14,691 nt of DNA, from NCBI GenBank assembly GCA_028290245.1, contig JAQGKG010000350.1, positions 1 to 14,691 on the forward strand. The letters run 5' to 3'. Position numbers and translations under genes: made by a program. Positions 1 to 7,529 of this stretch are shown here, in pieces (position 1 is the first letter of the stretch; each line of letters begins with the position of its first letter). The DNA comes from Devosia sp. Lineage in GTDB: Bacteria > Pseudomonadota > Alphaproteobacteria > Rhizobiales > Devosiaceae. The notes beneath the pieces were generated by a model. That model was not told the DNA's origin, searched no databases, and saw only the letters and a program-made list of their open reading frames with translations.

Positions 1-1
1 T

Positions 2-1696
2 CAAAATCAGCTCAACCAGGTGGCTCAACAGATCGGCTCGGTGCCGACGGCAGAAGAGGCGGTCAATCTGGGCGTGCCTTCGATGGTGCTGCAGAACCTT
101 GCCCAAGATGCGGCGCTCGATCAGGTAGCGGACGACTTTGGCCTCGGCGTATCCGAAGACCAGCTCAGCAAGATGCTGCGCGCCGATCCGTCGTTCCAGA
201 ACGCACTGGGGGTGTTCGATCCATCCAGCTTCAACCAGGTGCTGCAGTCGAGCGGCCTAACCGAAGCCGAGTATTTCGAAAGCCAGACTGAGTCAGCACG
301 CCGCCAGCAGCTCGTCCTGAGCCTGTTTGGTGACACCAAGCTGCCGACTACGGCCTCGACCCTCGTCAATCGCTATGCTGCCGACCGGCGTACCGTGGAC
401 TATTTCGTGCTGGGTGAGACCAATGTCGAAACCCCCGCGGCGCCGACCGAAGCCGAGCTGGCCGCTTATCTAACCGAGCATCAGGCAGAGTTCCGCACGG
501 TCGAAACTCGCAGTGTTCAAATGCTGCGCCTGACCACTGCCGATCTGGCCGCGACCAAGACCATCAGCGAAGACGCGGTTGCTGCCGAATTCGAGCGCAC
601 CAAGGCGAGCCTCGTGCAGGCCGAGCGCCGCACCATTCAGCAGGTCGTGTTGAACGACGAGCAGGTTGCGGCTTTCCAGGCTGGTCTCGCTGCCGGCACG
701 CCGTTTGAAGGGCTGGTTGCAGAAGCCGGCGTTACGCCGACCGATCTCGGTAGCCTGACCCAGGCCCAGATCAACGACACCAATCTTGCCACAGCCGCCT
801 TTGGCGTTGCGCAGGGCAGTTTCGTCATTATCGACGGCGTCGCCGGCAAGCGCGCCGTACACGTGTCGGCGATCGAAGGCGGCGGCGAGCCGACCCTCGA
901 AGGCTCCCGCGAACAGATCACCCAGAACCTTGCCCTGGCCGAAGCCCGCGACGAGCTGGCCGAAGTGCAGGACCAGATCGAAGAACTGCGCGCTGCATTC
1001 CGTCCGCTGAGCGAGATTGCCGACCGGTTTAACCTCGACCTCTACGAGACCAATGTTACCGCCGCCGGCAATGAACTCGACGTGCTGCCCGAGCTCAGCG
1101 CCGAGGATCGTCCGCGAGTGACGCAGGCGATTTTTCGGGCCACTGAAGGCACGCTGACCCCAGCGATCACCTTGGCAGGCAATGGCAACCTGTGGTTCGA
1201 CCTCAACAAGATCGACCCGGCGCGCGACCAGACGCTGGACGAAGTGCGCGACCAGGTTGCCACGGCCCTCACCACCGAGCGCACGAACAACGCGATCATT
1301 GCCGCCCAGGCTGATGCGGTGAAGCGTCTCGACAATGGCGACGCCATTGCCGACGTGGCAGCCTCATACAACGTGTTCCCGCAGCTCAGCCCACCGTTCA
1401 CCCGTTTCGGCTCGGATGACGGCACTGTCGATGCCGCTGTGGCTTCGGCTGCATTTGCCGGCCCTGCCGATCATCACGGTTCGGCGGTCAATCAGGCTGG
1501 CGAGTTCATCGTGTTCCAGGTGACCGATCTGACCCCCGCTGAAGGCGCTCTGGCACAGGCTGCCAACGACAGCCTCGAGAACGAGCAGCGTGTCGGAATC
1601 TATGGCGACTTCGTCACCGCAGTGCGTGACGATGCTGGCCTCCGCATCAACCAGCAGGCACTCAGCGCCGCGCTGGCACTCAATACCGGCCTGTAA
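2..1696 (+). CDS. ppiD: PpiD/SurA-type peptidylprolyl isomerase, 5'-truncated by the window edge
   Basis: Envelope folding factor; PpiD proteins are anchored in the inner membrane and act on exported proteins in the periplasm. The reading frame is open from base 2, so the GTG at 20 is internal, not a start; about 60-70 residues including the usual N-terminal membrane anchor lie outside the window. The first ~150 visible residues are helical and SurA_N-like (QNALGVFDPSSFNQ, then ESARRQQ). A linker (EAELAAYLTEHQAEFR) leads to a degenerate parvulin-like domain around 590-880 (ERRTIQQVVLND, DLGSLTQAQI). The C-terminus ends RINQQALSAALAL, like PpiD tails. Canonical PPIase residues are weakly conserved, as is common in PpiD, so it may act mainly as a chaperone. 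It lies 36 bp upstream of trpE in the same direction. Confidence 0.85.
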   Translation, partial: QNQLNQVAQQIGSVPTAEEAVNLGVPSMVLQNLAQDAALDQVADDFGLGVSEDQLSKMLRADPSFQNALGVFDPSSFNQVLQSSGLTEAEYFESQTESARRQQLVLSLFGDTKLPTTASTLVNRYAADRRTVDYFVLGETNVETPAAPTEAELAAYLTEHQAEFRTVETRSVQMLRLTTADLAATKTISEDAVAAEFERTKASLVQAERRTIQQVVLNDEQVAAFQAGLAAGTPFEGLVAEAGVTPTDLGSLTQAQINDTNLATAAFGVAQGSFVIIDGVAGKRAVHVSAIEGGGEPTLEGSREQITQNLALAEARDELAEVQDQIEELRAAFRPLSEIADRFNLDLYETNVTAAGNELDVLPELSAEDRPRVTQAIFRATEGTLTPAITLAGNGNLWFDLNKIDPARDQTLDEVRDQVATALTTERTNNAIIAAQADAVKRLDNGDAIADVAASYNVFPQLSPPFTRFGSDDGTVDAAVASAAFAGPADHHGSAVNQAGEFIVFQVTDLTPAEGALAQAANDSLENEQRVGIYGDFVTAVRDDAGLRINQQALSAALALNTGL

Positions 1697-1708
1697 GCAC
1701 GGGCCGGT
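1685..1708 (+). other. GC-rich hairpin over the ppiD stop codon
   Basis: ACCGGCC (1685-1691) and GGCCGGT (1702-1708) form a perfect 7-bp stem around a 10-nt loop containing the ppiD stop codon. No T-run follows, so it is not a standard intrinsic terminator. It could stabilise the ppiD 3' end or modulate read-through into trpE; no role is proven. Confidence 0.3.
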
Positions 1709-1732
1709 TCAACCTAACTGGATACCATAACG

Positions 1733-3241
1733 ATGGGCGACGACCTCTTTCTGCGCTTCTCCGAGCAATACACTGCTGGAAAGTCGCAGATCGTCTGGCG
1801 TCGCATTGTCGCGGATCTGGAAACGCCGGTCGGCACTTATCTCAAGCTGGCGCAGGGGCGGAAGAACACGTTCCTGCTCGAGTCGGTGCAGGATGCTTCA
1901 GTCCGCGGGCGCTATTCGATCATCGGCACCCAGCCCGACGTGATCCTCAAGGTCGAGGCCGGCGCCGCCACCATCAATCGTACGGCGCAGGTGGATCATA
2001 CCAGCTTCGCGCCTTTGACCGAGCTGCCGCTGGATGCGCTGCGTAACCTCGTCGCCGACAGTAAGATCGACGTTCCGGCTGGCCTGCCGCCACAGTCGGC
2101 CGGCATCTACGGCTACCTGGGCTATGAAATGGTCCGCTACATGGAAGTGCTGCCCGACAGCAATCCGGACCACCTGAACACGCCCGAAGCCGTGCTGATG
2201 CGGCCATCGCTGCTGGCGATCTTCGATACGCTCAAGGATGAGCTATACCTGACCGCACCAGTCTATGTGCGTGAGGGTGTCTCGGCTCGCCAGGCCTACG
2301 AGGCCGCCGAATCGCGCATCGACGACGCAATTTCGCGGCTAAGCCAAGCCATGCCGACAACGCCCGCCCTGCCCGACCTCGAATCCATCGCCGTCACCAG
2401 CAACACGTCGAAAGACGAGTATTTTGCCATGGTGGCCAAGGCCAAGGACTACATCACGGCGGGCGATATTTTCCAGGTCGTGCTGAGCCAGCGCTTTGAA
2501 GCGGAGTTCACCCTGCCCCCGACCGCGCTATACCGGGCGCTGCGACGGACGAACCCGAGCCCCTATATGTATTTCCTCGACTTCGGGGATTTTGCAGTTG
2601 CCGGGTCCAGCCCGGAAATCCTGGTGCGGGTGCAGGATGGCGAGATCACCATCCGCCCCATCGCCGGCACCCGCAAGCGCGGCTCGACACCGACGCGGGA
2701 CCAGGAACTGGCGGCAGAACTGCTTGCAGACCCCAAGGAACTGGCCGAGCACCTGATGCTACTCGACCTCGGTCGCAACGACGTTGGCCGCGTCGCCAAG
2801 ACCGGCACCGTCAAGGTCACCGACAAGTTCTTCCTCGAATACTATTCCCACGTCATGCACATCGTTTCCAATGTGGTGGGCGTGCTCGATCCGAAATACG
2901 ACTTCGTGGATGCGCTCTCAGCTGGCTTCCCCGCCGGTACCGTCTCCGGCGCCCCCAAGGTGCGCGCCATGGAGATCATCGACGAGTTGGAAAAGTCGCG
3001 CCGCGGCATCTACGGTGGCTGCGTCGGCTATTTCAGCGCCGATGGCACCATGGACACCTGCATCGTGTTGCGCACTGCCATCGTCAAGGATGGCAAGCTT
3101 TATGCGCAGGCCGGCGCAGGCATCGTCGCCGATAGCGTGCCCGAACTCGAGCATATGGAATGCGAAAACAAGGCCCGCGCCCTTTTCAGCGCCGCCGAGG
3201 AAGCGCTACGCTATGCCGGCGAAGCAAGGATCGGGCAATGA
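1733..3241 (+). CDS. trpE: anthranilate synthase component I (TrpE)
   Basis: Large subunit of anthranilate synthase: makes anthranilate from chorismate with ammonia supplied by TrpG, the first committed step of tryptophan synthesis. 502 residues, full length. The N-terminal domain carries LLES (residues 48-51), the motif for tryptophan feedback binding. The C-terminal chorismate-binding domain shows NPSPY (274-278), IAGTRKRG, LDLGRNDVGRV, SAGFPAGTVSGAP (396-408), YGGCVGYFS and AGAGIVADS before a conserved ExE-type metal site (PELEHMECENKARA). The ATG at 1733 fits the family N-terminus, though the ribosome binding site is weak (GGA about 10 nt upstream). TrpE and TrpG are separate here, unlike the fused TrpE(G) of many Rhizobiaceae and Brucella. 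No tryptophan-rich leader peptide is seen in the 36-bp gap upstream. Confidence 0.96.
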   Translation: MGDDLFLRFSEQYTAGKSQIVWRRIVADLETPVGTYLKLAQGRKNTFLLESVQDASVRGRYSIIGTQPDVILKVEAGAATINRTAQVDHTSFAPLTELPLDALRNLVADSKIDVPAGLPPQSAGIYGYLGYEMVRYMEVLPDSNPDHLNTPEAVLMRPSLLAIFDTLKDELYLTAPVYVREGVSARQAYEAAESRIDDAISRLSQAMPTTPALPDLESIAVTSNTSKDEYFAMVAKAKDYITAGDIFQVVLSQRFEAEFTLPPTALYRALRRTNPSPYMYFLDFGDFAVAGSSPEILVRVQDGEITIRPIAGTRKRGSTPTRDQELAAELLADPKELAEHLMLLDLGRNDVGRVAKTGTVKVTDKFFLEYYSHVMHIVSNVVGVLDPKYDFVDALSAGFPAGTVSGAPKVRAMEIIDELEKSRRGIYGGCVGYFSADGTMDTCIVLRTAIVKDGKLYAQAGAGIVADSVPELEHMECENKARALFSAAEEALRYAGEARIGQ

Positions 3242-3327
3242 TAGCGCAGGCATGCATTCAACATCGATGGCAGCGCTGGTTCTGAACACCGAACCCGTTG
3301 CCCCATAGCCGCGCTGGAACCAGACAC

Positions 3328-3927
3328 ATGACCCGCACGCTCGTCATCGATAACTACGACAGCTTTACCTACAATCTCGTGCATTTTCTGGGCGAACTCG
3401 GCGCCGACATCACCGTGGTGCGCAACGACAAGATCACGCTCGATGAAATCGCTACCATGGCGCCCGAGGCGATCCTGCTTTCGCCCGGCCCCGCCACACC
3501 CAACGAGGCCGGCATCTGCCTGGCGCTGATCGAGCGCTTTGCCACCACCACGCCGATCCTCGGCGTTTGTCTCGGCCACCAGGCCATCGGCCAGGCCATG
3601 GGCGGCGACGTAATTCGCGCGCCGCATCTGGTGCATGGCAAGACCTCCAAGATCCATCACGCCGGCAAGGGCCTGTTCCGCGGCCTCAACAATGACTTTG
3701 AGGCCACACGCTACCACTCGCTGATCGTGCAGCAGGATACCCTGCCCGATGTGCTGGAAGTGACGGCCACCACCAATGACGGGCTGATCATGGGCATGCA
3801 GCACAAGACGCTGCCGGTGCATGGCGTGCAGTTTCACCCGGAGAGCATCGCCAGCGAGAATGGCCATGCGCTGCTGCAGAACTTCCTGAACCTGGCCCGC
3901 GACTTCAACGCCCGGAAGGCCGCGTGA
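3328..3927 (+). CDS. trpG: anthranilate synthase glutamine amidotransferase subunit (TrpG)
   Basis: Class I glutamine amidotransferase that hydrolyses glutamine and feeds ammonia to TrpE. 199 residues. The N-terminus IDNYDSFTYNL is typical of the family. The oxyanion strand LLSPGPATPNEAG is followed by the nucleophile elbow GVCLGHQA with Cys81, and HPES supplies His170 and Glu172 of the triad. I chose ATG 3328, preceded by GGAA at 3316-3319; the frame is open from a TTG at 3298, but that would add a non-conserved ten-residue extension. It starts 86 bp after trpE. Its TGA stop overlaps the trpD ATG by one base. The same fold serves as PabA in folate synthesis, and one TrpG/PabA may serve both enzymes; I cannot tell from the window whether a separate PabA exists. 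Confidence 0.95.
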   Translation: MTRTLVIDNYDSFTYNLVHFLGELGADITVVRNDKITLDEIATMAPEAILLSPGPATPNEAGICLALIERFATTTPILGVCLGHQAIGQAMGGDVIRAPHLVHGKTSKIHHAGKGLFRGLNNDFEATRYHSLIVQQDTLPDVLEVTATTNDGLIMGMQHKTLPVHGVQFHPESIASENGHALLQNFLNLARDFNARKAA

Positions 3928-4943
3928 TGGACATCAAGCAGGCACTCAACAAGATCGCCGACCGCAAGGACCTGACCGGCGAAGAAATGCGCAGCGTGAT
4001 GCGCATCATCATGGCCGGCGATGCCACTCCGAGCCAGATCGGCGCCTTCCTCATGGGCATGCGCATCAAGGGCGAAAGCGTCGGTGAAATCGCTGCCGCC
4101 GTCTCGATCCTGCGCGAGCAGATGGTGCCGGTCATCGCGCCGGAAAACGCCATCGACATTGTCGGCACCGGTGGTGATGGCGTCGGTAGCCTCAATATCT
4201 CGACGGCAACGGCAATCGTCGTCGCTGCAGCCGGCGTTCCAGTCGCCAAGCACGGCAACAAAGCGCTGTCGTCGCGCTCCGGCTCGTCGCAGGCGCTGGA
4301 GGCGCTTGGCGTCAAGTTGGACCTGACGCCTGAGCAGATCGGCCACAGCATCGCGAACGTCGGTATCGGCTTCATGTTCGCGCCGAGCCATCATCCAGCG
4401 ATGCGCCATGTCGGGCCAGCCCGGACCGAAATGGGCGTGCGGACGCTGTTCAACCTGCTCGGGCCGCAGTCCAATCCAGCCGGCGTACGGCGTTATCTGC
4501 TAGGCGTATATTCCCAGCAGTGGGTCGAGCCGGTTGCGGCGGCGCTGCTGGCCAATCGCGCCATCAAGGCCTGGGTGGTGCATTCGAGCGAGGGGCTGGA
4601 TGAACTCTCGACCTCTGGGCCGAACTTCGTGGCGCAGATCGCCAATGGCGACCTGCGCAGCTTCGAACTGCATCCCGAACAAGTCGGCCTCAAGCTGACC
4701 GATCCCAAGGACCTGCTCGGCGGCGAACCCGCCGACAACGCTGCGGCTATCGTCGCATTGTTCGATGGTGCGCCCAGTGCTTATCGTGAGACGGTGCTGC
4801 TCAACGCCGGCGCGGCGCTGCTGGTGGCCGACAAGGTCGAGAGCATCGAGGACGGCATCGCCATGGCGCGGGCCACCATCGACACCAGCAAAGCCAAGCA
4901 GACACTCGCCCGCCTCGTGGCGGTATCGAACGGACGAGATTGA
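3927..4943 (+). CDS. trpD: anthranilate phosphoribosyltransferase
   Basis: Transfers phosphoribose from PRPP to anthranilate, the second step of tryptophan synthesis; cytoplasmic. 338 residues, usual length. A helical N-terminal domain is followed by the PRPP loop GTGGDG (80-85), NIST (90-93) and KHGNK (108-112), the anthranilate-site stretch GPARTEMGVRTLFNLLGP (163-180), and the metal-binding DE pair in GLDELSTSG (D225, E226). ATG 3927 sits 7 nt after GGAAGG (3914-3919) and overlaps the trpG stop as TGATG. A GTG at 3924 in the same frame is only 4 nt from that Shine-Dalgarno and is less likely. The overlap implies translational coupling, which would help match subunit and enzyme levels. Confidence 0.96.
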   Translation: MDIKQALNKIADRKDLTGEEMRSVMRIIMAGDATPSQIGAFLMGMRIKGESVGEIAAAVSILREQMVPVIAPENAIDIVGTGGDGVGSLNISTATAIVVAAAGVPVAKHGNKALSSRSGSSQALEALGVKLDLTPEQIGHSIANVGIGFMFAPSHHPAMRHVGPARTEMGVRTLFNLLGPQSNPAGVRRYLLGVYSQQWVEPVAAALLANRAIKAWVVHSSEGLDELSTSGPNFVAQIANGDLRSFELHPEQVGLKLTDPKDLLGGEPADNAAAIVALFDGAPSAYRETVLLNAGAALLVADKVESIEDGIAMARATIDTSKAKQTLARLVAVSNGRD

Positions 4944-5755
4944 TGACCGATATTCTGAAGCAGATCGAAGCCTACAAGCGCGAGGAAATCGCGGCCGCTA
5001 AGGCCATGCGGCCCTGGGCCGAGGTTGTGGCGCAGGCCCATGACCAACCCGCCCCACGCGGTTTCATCCAGGCCATCAAGGCCAAGCGTAGCCAGGGCCA
5101 GTATGCCCTGATTGCCGAGGTGAAGAAGGCCAGCCCCTCCAAGGGCCTGATCCGCGCCGACTTCAACCCAGCTGAAATCGCTCGCGCCTATGAGTCTGCC
5201 GGCGCCGCCTGCCTGTCGGTGCTGACAGACTGGCCCAGCTTCCAAGGTTCGCCCAGCTATCTGATCGAAGCCCGTGCCGCGACGCAACTACCGGTGCTGC
5301 GCAAGGACTTCCTGTTTGAAACCTATCAGGTCGCCGAAGCCCGCGCCTGGGGCGCCGATTGCATCCTGATCATCCTTGCCGCCGTTGGCGACGACGTGGC
5401 GCGCTACCTGCTCGACGCGGCCGAGGAATGGGGCATGGATGCGCTGGTCGAAGTGCATGACCAGATCGAGCTCGACCGGGCGCTGCTCTTGGGCGCCGAA
5501 TTCATCGGCATCAACAACCGAAACCTGCGCACCTTCGAAACGACGTTGGAAACCTCGGTGACCTTGGCGATTGGTGTTCCGAAGAACACGCTGCTGGTCA
5601 GCGAGAGCGGCATCGTCACCCACGAACATGTCGTCATGCTCGACCAGCGCGCCAACATTGGCACCTTCCTCGTCGGTGAAAGCCTGATGCGCCAGGACGA
5701 CGTCGCCGCAGCAACGCGTGCGCTGCTGATGGGCGCTCCGCAGGCCGTACGCTGA
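4943..5755 (+). CDS. trpC: indole-3-glycerol phosphate synthase
   Basis: Closes the indole ring from carboxyphenylamino-deoxyribulose 5-phosphate. 270-residue single-domain (beta/alpha)8 barrel, not fused to TrpF. Active-site segments are in order: IAEVKKASPSKG with Glu59 and Lys61, FQGSP (100-104), LRKDF with Lys121, LVEVHD with Glu170, GINNRNL with Asn191, and SESGI (220-224). The ATG overlaps the trpD stop by one base (TGATG); a TTG three bases earlier is possible but not favoured. TrpF, TrpB and TrpA, needed to finish the pathway, are not in the window; in alphaproteobacteria they are commonly in a separate trpFBA cluster. Confidence 0.96.
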   Translation: MTDILKQIEAYKREEIAAAKAMRPWAEVVAQAHDQPAPRGFIQAIKAKRSQGQYALIAEVKKASPSKGLIRADFNPAEIARAYESAGAACLSVLTDWPSFQGSPSYLIEARAATQLPVLRKDFLFETYQVAEARAWGADCILIILAAVGDDVARYLLDAAEEWGMDALVEVHDQIELDRALLLGAEFIGINNRNLRTFETTLETSVTLAIGVPKNTLLVSESGIVTHEHVVMLDQRANIGTFLVGESLMRQDDVAAATRALLMGAPQAVR

Positions 5756-6225
5756 TGGCCGGCCTCACCCATCTCAACGAGAAGGGAGAAGCCCATATCG
5801 TCGACATCGGTGACAAGGCGGTTACCCGTCGTCGGGCCGTGGCGCAGGCACGCATCCTCGGCAAGCCCGAGACGATCAGTGCGATTCTCGGTGGCGGGCT
5901 GAAGAAGGGCGATGCACTTGCCGTTGCCCGCGTAGCTGGCATCATGGCCGCCAAGAAGACCTTTGACTTGATCCCGCTGTGCCATCCGATTCCACTGACC
6001 AAGGTGAGCGTAGAGATCGAGGCCGATGGCGCTGAGGCCATCATAATCCACGCTACTGCTGAAACTACAGGCCAGACAGGTGTCGAGATGGAAGCCTTGG
6101 TGGCAGCCTCTACAGCGGCGCTGACACTTTACGATATGGCCAAGGCCATCGATCGCGCCATGACCATCACCGATATCTGCTTGCTGGAAAAGTCCGGCGG
6201 CAAATCGGGCGACTTCGCCCGGTGA
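5755..6225 (+). CDS. moaC: cyclic pyranopterin monophosphate synthase (MoaC)
   Basis: Second enzyme of molybdenum-cofactor synthesis: converts the 3',8-cyclo-7,8-dihydro-GTP made by MoaA into cyclic pyranopterin monophosphate. 156 residues, full length. Recognisable MoaC features are LTHLNEKGEAHIVDIG at the N-terminus, VARVAGIMAAKKTFDLIPLCHP (LCHP at 75-78), TGVEMEALVA (108-117), the DMAKAID helix and the C-terminal loop EKSGGKSGDF. The ATG overlaps the trpC TGA by one base. The frame overlaps the moeA start by four bases. Its position in a trp chain does not imply a metabolic link; trpC-moaC-moeA adjacency is, as I recall, a conserved arrangement in related alphaproteobacteria. Confidence 0.96.
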   Translation: MAGLTHLNEKGEAHIVDIGDKAVTRRRAVAQARILGKPETISAILGGGLKKGDALAVARVAGIMAAKKTFDLIPLCHPIPLTKVSVEIEADGAEAIIIHATAETTGQTGVEMEALVAASTAALTLYDMAKAIDRAMTITDICLLEKSGGKSGDFAR

Positions 6226-7424
6226 GCCTGCTTCCCGTCGATGACGCCATTGCCGCCATCCTGAAGCGCGTTCCCGAACCCGTCGCCGAACCTGTTGCGC
6301 TCGCCGACGCCGCTGGCCGTGTGCTGTTGCACCCTGTCATCGCCACTCATGATCAGCCGCCGTTCAATGCGAGCGCCATGGATGGCTATGCCATGCGGGC
6401 CGCGGATGTGGTCGATGGGCATAGGCTGAAGCTCATTGGCACGTCACAGGCAGGCGCCGGTTTTGCTGGTAATGTCGGGCATGGCGAAGCAGTCCGCATC
6501 TTCACCGGAGCGCCCGTGCCAACCGGCGCCGATACGGTCATCATGCAGGAAGAAGCTGTTTCTGATGCAGGTTTCGTATCCTTCACCGCCGCTGCCCGGC
6601 TTGGCCACAGCGTCCGCCCGTTAGGCAATGACTTCGCTAAGACCCAGGTGCTGGTCGAAGCCGGTGTGCGGCTGGCGCCGATGCAACTGGCTGTTGCGGC
6701 GGCAGCGAACGCCGCGACGCTCCAGGTCGCAAAACGTCCGCGCGTCAGCCTGCTGGCGACCGGCGACGAGCTGGTGCTGCCGGGCTCGCCGCTCGGCGCG
6801 GACCAGATCGTAGCCTCAAACAGCTTCGGCCTGCGCCCGCTGCTCATCCCATACGCCGAAACTGTAACTGACCACGGCATTGCCCGCGACACGCGCGACG
6901 AACTACGCGGCAAGCTGGATGAAATCTTTGCCAGCCAGCCCGACATCGTCATCACCACGGGCGGCGCCAGCGTCGGCGACCACGACATCGTTCGGGACGT
7001 CCTGCTCGAACTCGACGTGATGCTGGATTTTTGGAAGATCAACATGCGCCCGGGCAAGCCGCTGATGTTCGGCACCCGTGGCAAAACACTGGTGTTCGGC
7101 CTGCCCGGCAATCCGGTTTCGGCCATGGTCACCGCCATGGTGTTCATCCGCCCGGCCTTGCGTCAATGGCTCGGCTATACCGAACCCGAGCTGTGGCGGC
7201 TACCCTTGGCGGCTGCGACTCCGCCCAACACGGCCCGCCGCCACTTCATGCGCGCCCAACTGGTCCACACGCCGACCGGACCAAAACTGCTGCCAATATC
7301 ACAAACCGACAGCGGTCATACCTCGTCGCTCGCGCATGCTGATATGCTGATCGTCCAGCCAGAAAGCGACCCGGGCCAGCAAGCCGGCGCAATTGTCGAA
7401 GCTATTCCGCTCGACCATTTCTAA
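6222..7424 (+). CDS. moeA: molybdopterin molybdenumtransferase (MoeA)
   Basis: Inserts molybdate into adenylylated molybdopterin to give molybdenum cofactor. 400 residues, family-typical. Motifs: NASAMDGYA (49-57), FTGAPVPTGADTV (94-106), TGDELV (180-185), TTGGASVGDHD (245-255), MRPGKP (275-280) and GLPGNPVSA (293-301), followed by a short C-terminal beta-barrel domain. The start is GTG inside a GTGA overlap with the moaC stop; MSLLPVDDA matches the usual MoeA opening. Last gene of the coupled chain. No clear intrinsic terminator follows; the downstream gap holds the lexA promoter instead, so read-through into lexA is possible. Confidence 0.96.
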   Translation: MSLLPVDDAIAAILKRVPEPVAEPVALADAAGRVLLHPVIATHDQPPFNASAMDGYAMRAADVVDGHRLKLIGTSQAGAGFAGNVGHGEAVRIFTGAPVPTGADTVIMQEEAVSDAGFVSFTAAARLGHSVRPLGNDFAKTQVLVEAGVRLAPMQLAVAAAANAATLQVAKRPRVSLLATGDELVLPGSPLGADQIVASNSFGLRPLLIPYAETVTDHGIARDTRDELRGKLDEIFASQPDIVITTGGASVGDHDIVRDVLLELDVMLDFWKINMRPGKPLMFGTRGKTLVFGLPGNPVSAMVTAMVFIRPALRQWLGYTEPELWRLPLAAATPPNTARRHFMRAQLVHTPTGPKLLPISQTDSGHTSSLAHADMLIVQPESDPGQQAGAIVEAIPLDHF

Positions 7425-7438
7425 CAGTCAGCCGCATA

Positions 7439-7466
7439 ATATTGCGAAATGTGAGGGGATATTGCG
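7439..7466 (+). repeat. pair of ATATTGCG direct repeats, 20 bp apart
   Basis: ATATTGCG occurs at 7439-7446 and 7459-7466, exactly 20 bp apart start to start, about two helical turns. The second copy runs into the -35 element of the lexA promoter. This could be a site for an activator, a decayed duplication, or chance; 8 bp is short. Confidence 0.35.
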
Positions 7467-7490
7467 GAACATAACTAGAACACGTATAAC
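7462..7490 (+). promoter_or_regulatory. lexA promoter (-35/-10)
   Basis: TTGCGG at 7462-7467 and TATAAC at 7485-7490 are separated by 17 bp, a housekeeping sigma70-type promoter. Transcription would begin near 7496-7498, about 33 nt before the lexA ATG. One LexA box overlaps the -35 end and spacer; a second covers the expected start site. Confidence 0.65.
7467..7481 (+). promoter_or_regulatory. LexA (SOS) box 1
   Basis: A perfect GAAC-N7-GAAC direct repeat (spacer ATAACTA), the established LexA operator form of Alphaproteobacteria. It lies between the -35 and -10 elements of the lexA promoter, so bound LexA would block RNA polymerase: autorepression. Confidence 0.85.
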
Positions 7491-7491
7491 C

Positions 7492-7506
7492 GTTCTGCCT
7501 ACGTTC
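7492..7506 (-). promoter_or_regulatory. LexA (SOS) box 2, opposite orientation
   Basis: GTTC-N7-GTTC on the + strand (spacer TGCCTAC) is a perfect alphaproteobacterial LexA box read on the minus strand. It covers the expected transcription start site, 10 bp after box 1, with box centres 25 bp apart. Confidence 0.8.
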
Positions 7507-7529
7507 CGATTCTGTCCTCGAGGGGCCCC

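Noticed and set aside
3279..3294. GTTC/GAAC words before trpG that resemble a LexA box
   Set aside because: GAAC-GAAC spacing is 3 and GTTC-GAAC spacing is 8, neither being the direct GAAC-N7-GAAC form.
3252..3308. 18-codon open frame between trpE and trpG, considered as a leader peptide
   Set aside because: It has no tryptophan codons, no clear Shine-Dalgarno and no terminator/antiterminator pair after it.
3211..3867. 218-codon minus-strand open frame over trpG
   Set aside because: It mirrors the codon pattern of trpG in GC-rich DNA and shows no protein family features; it is a shadow frame.
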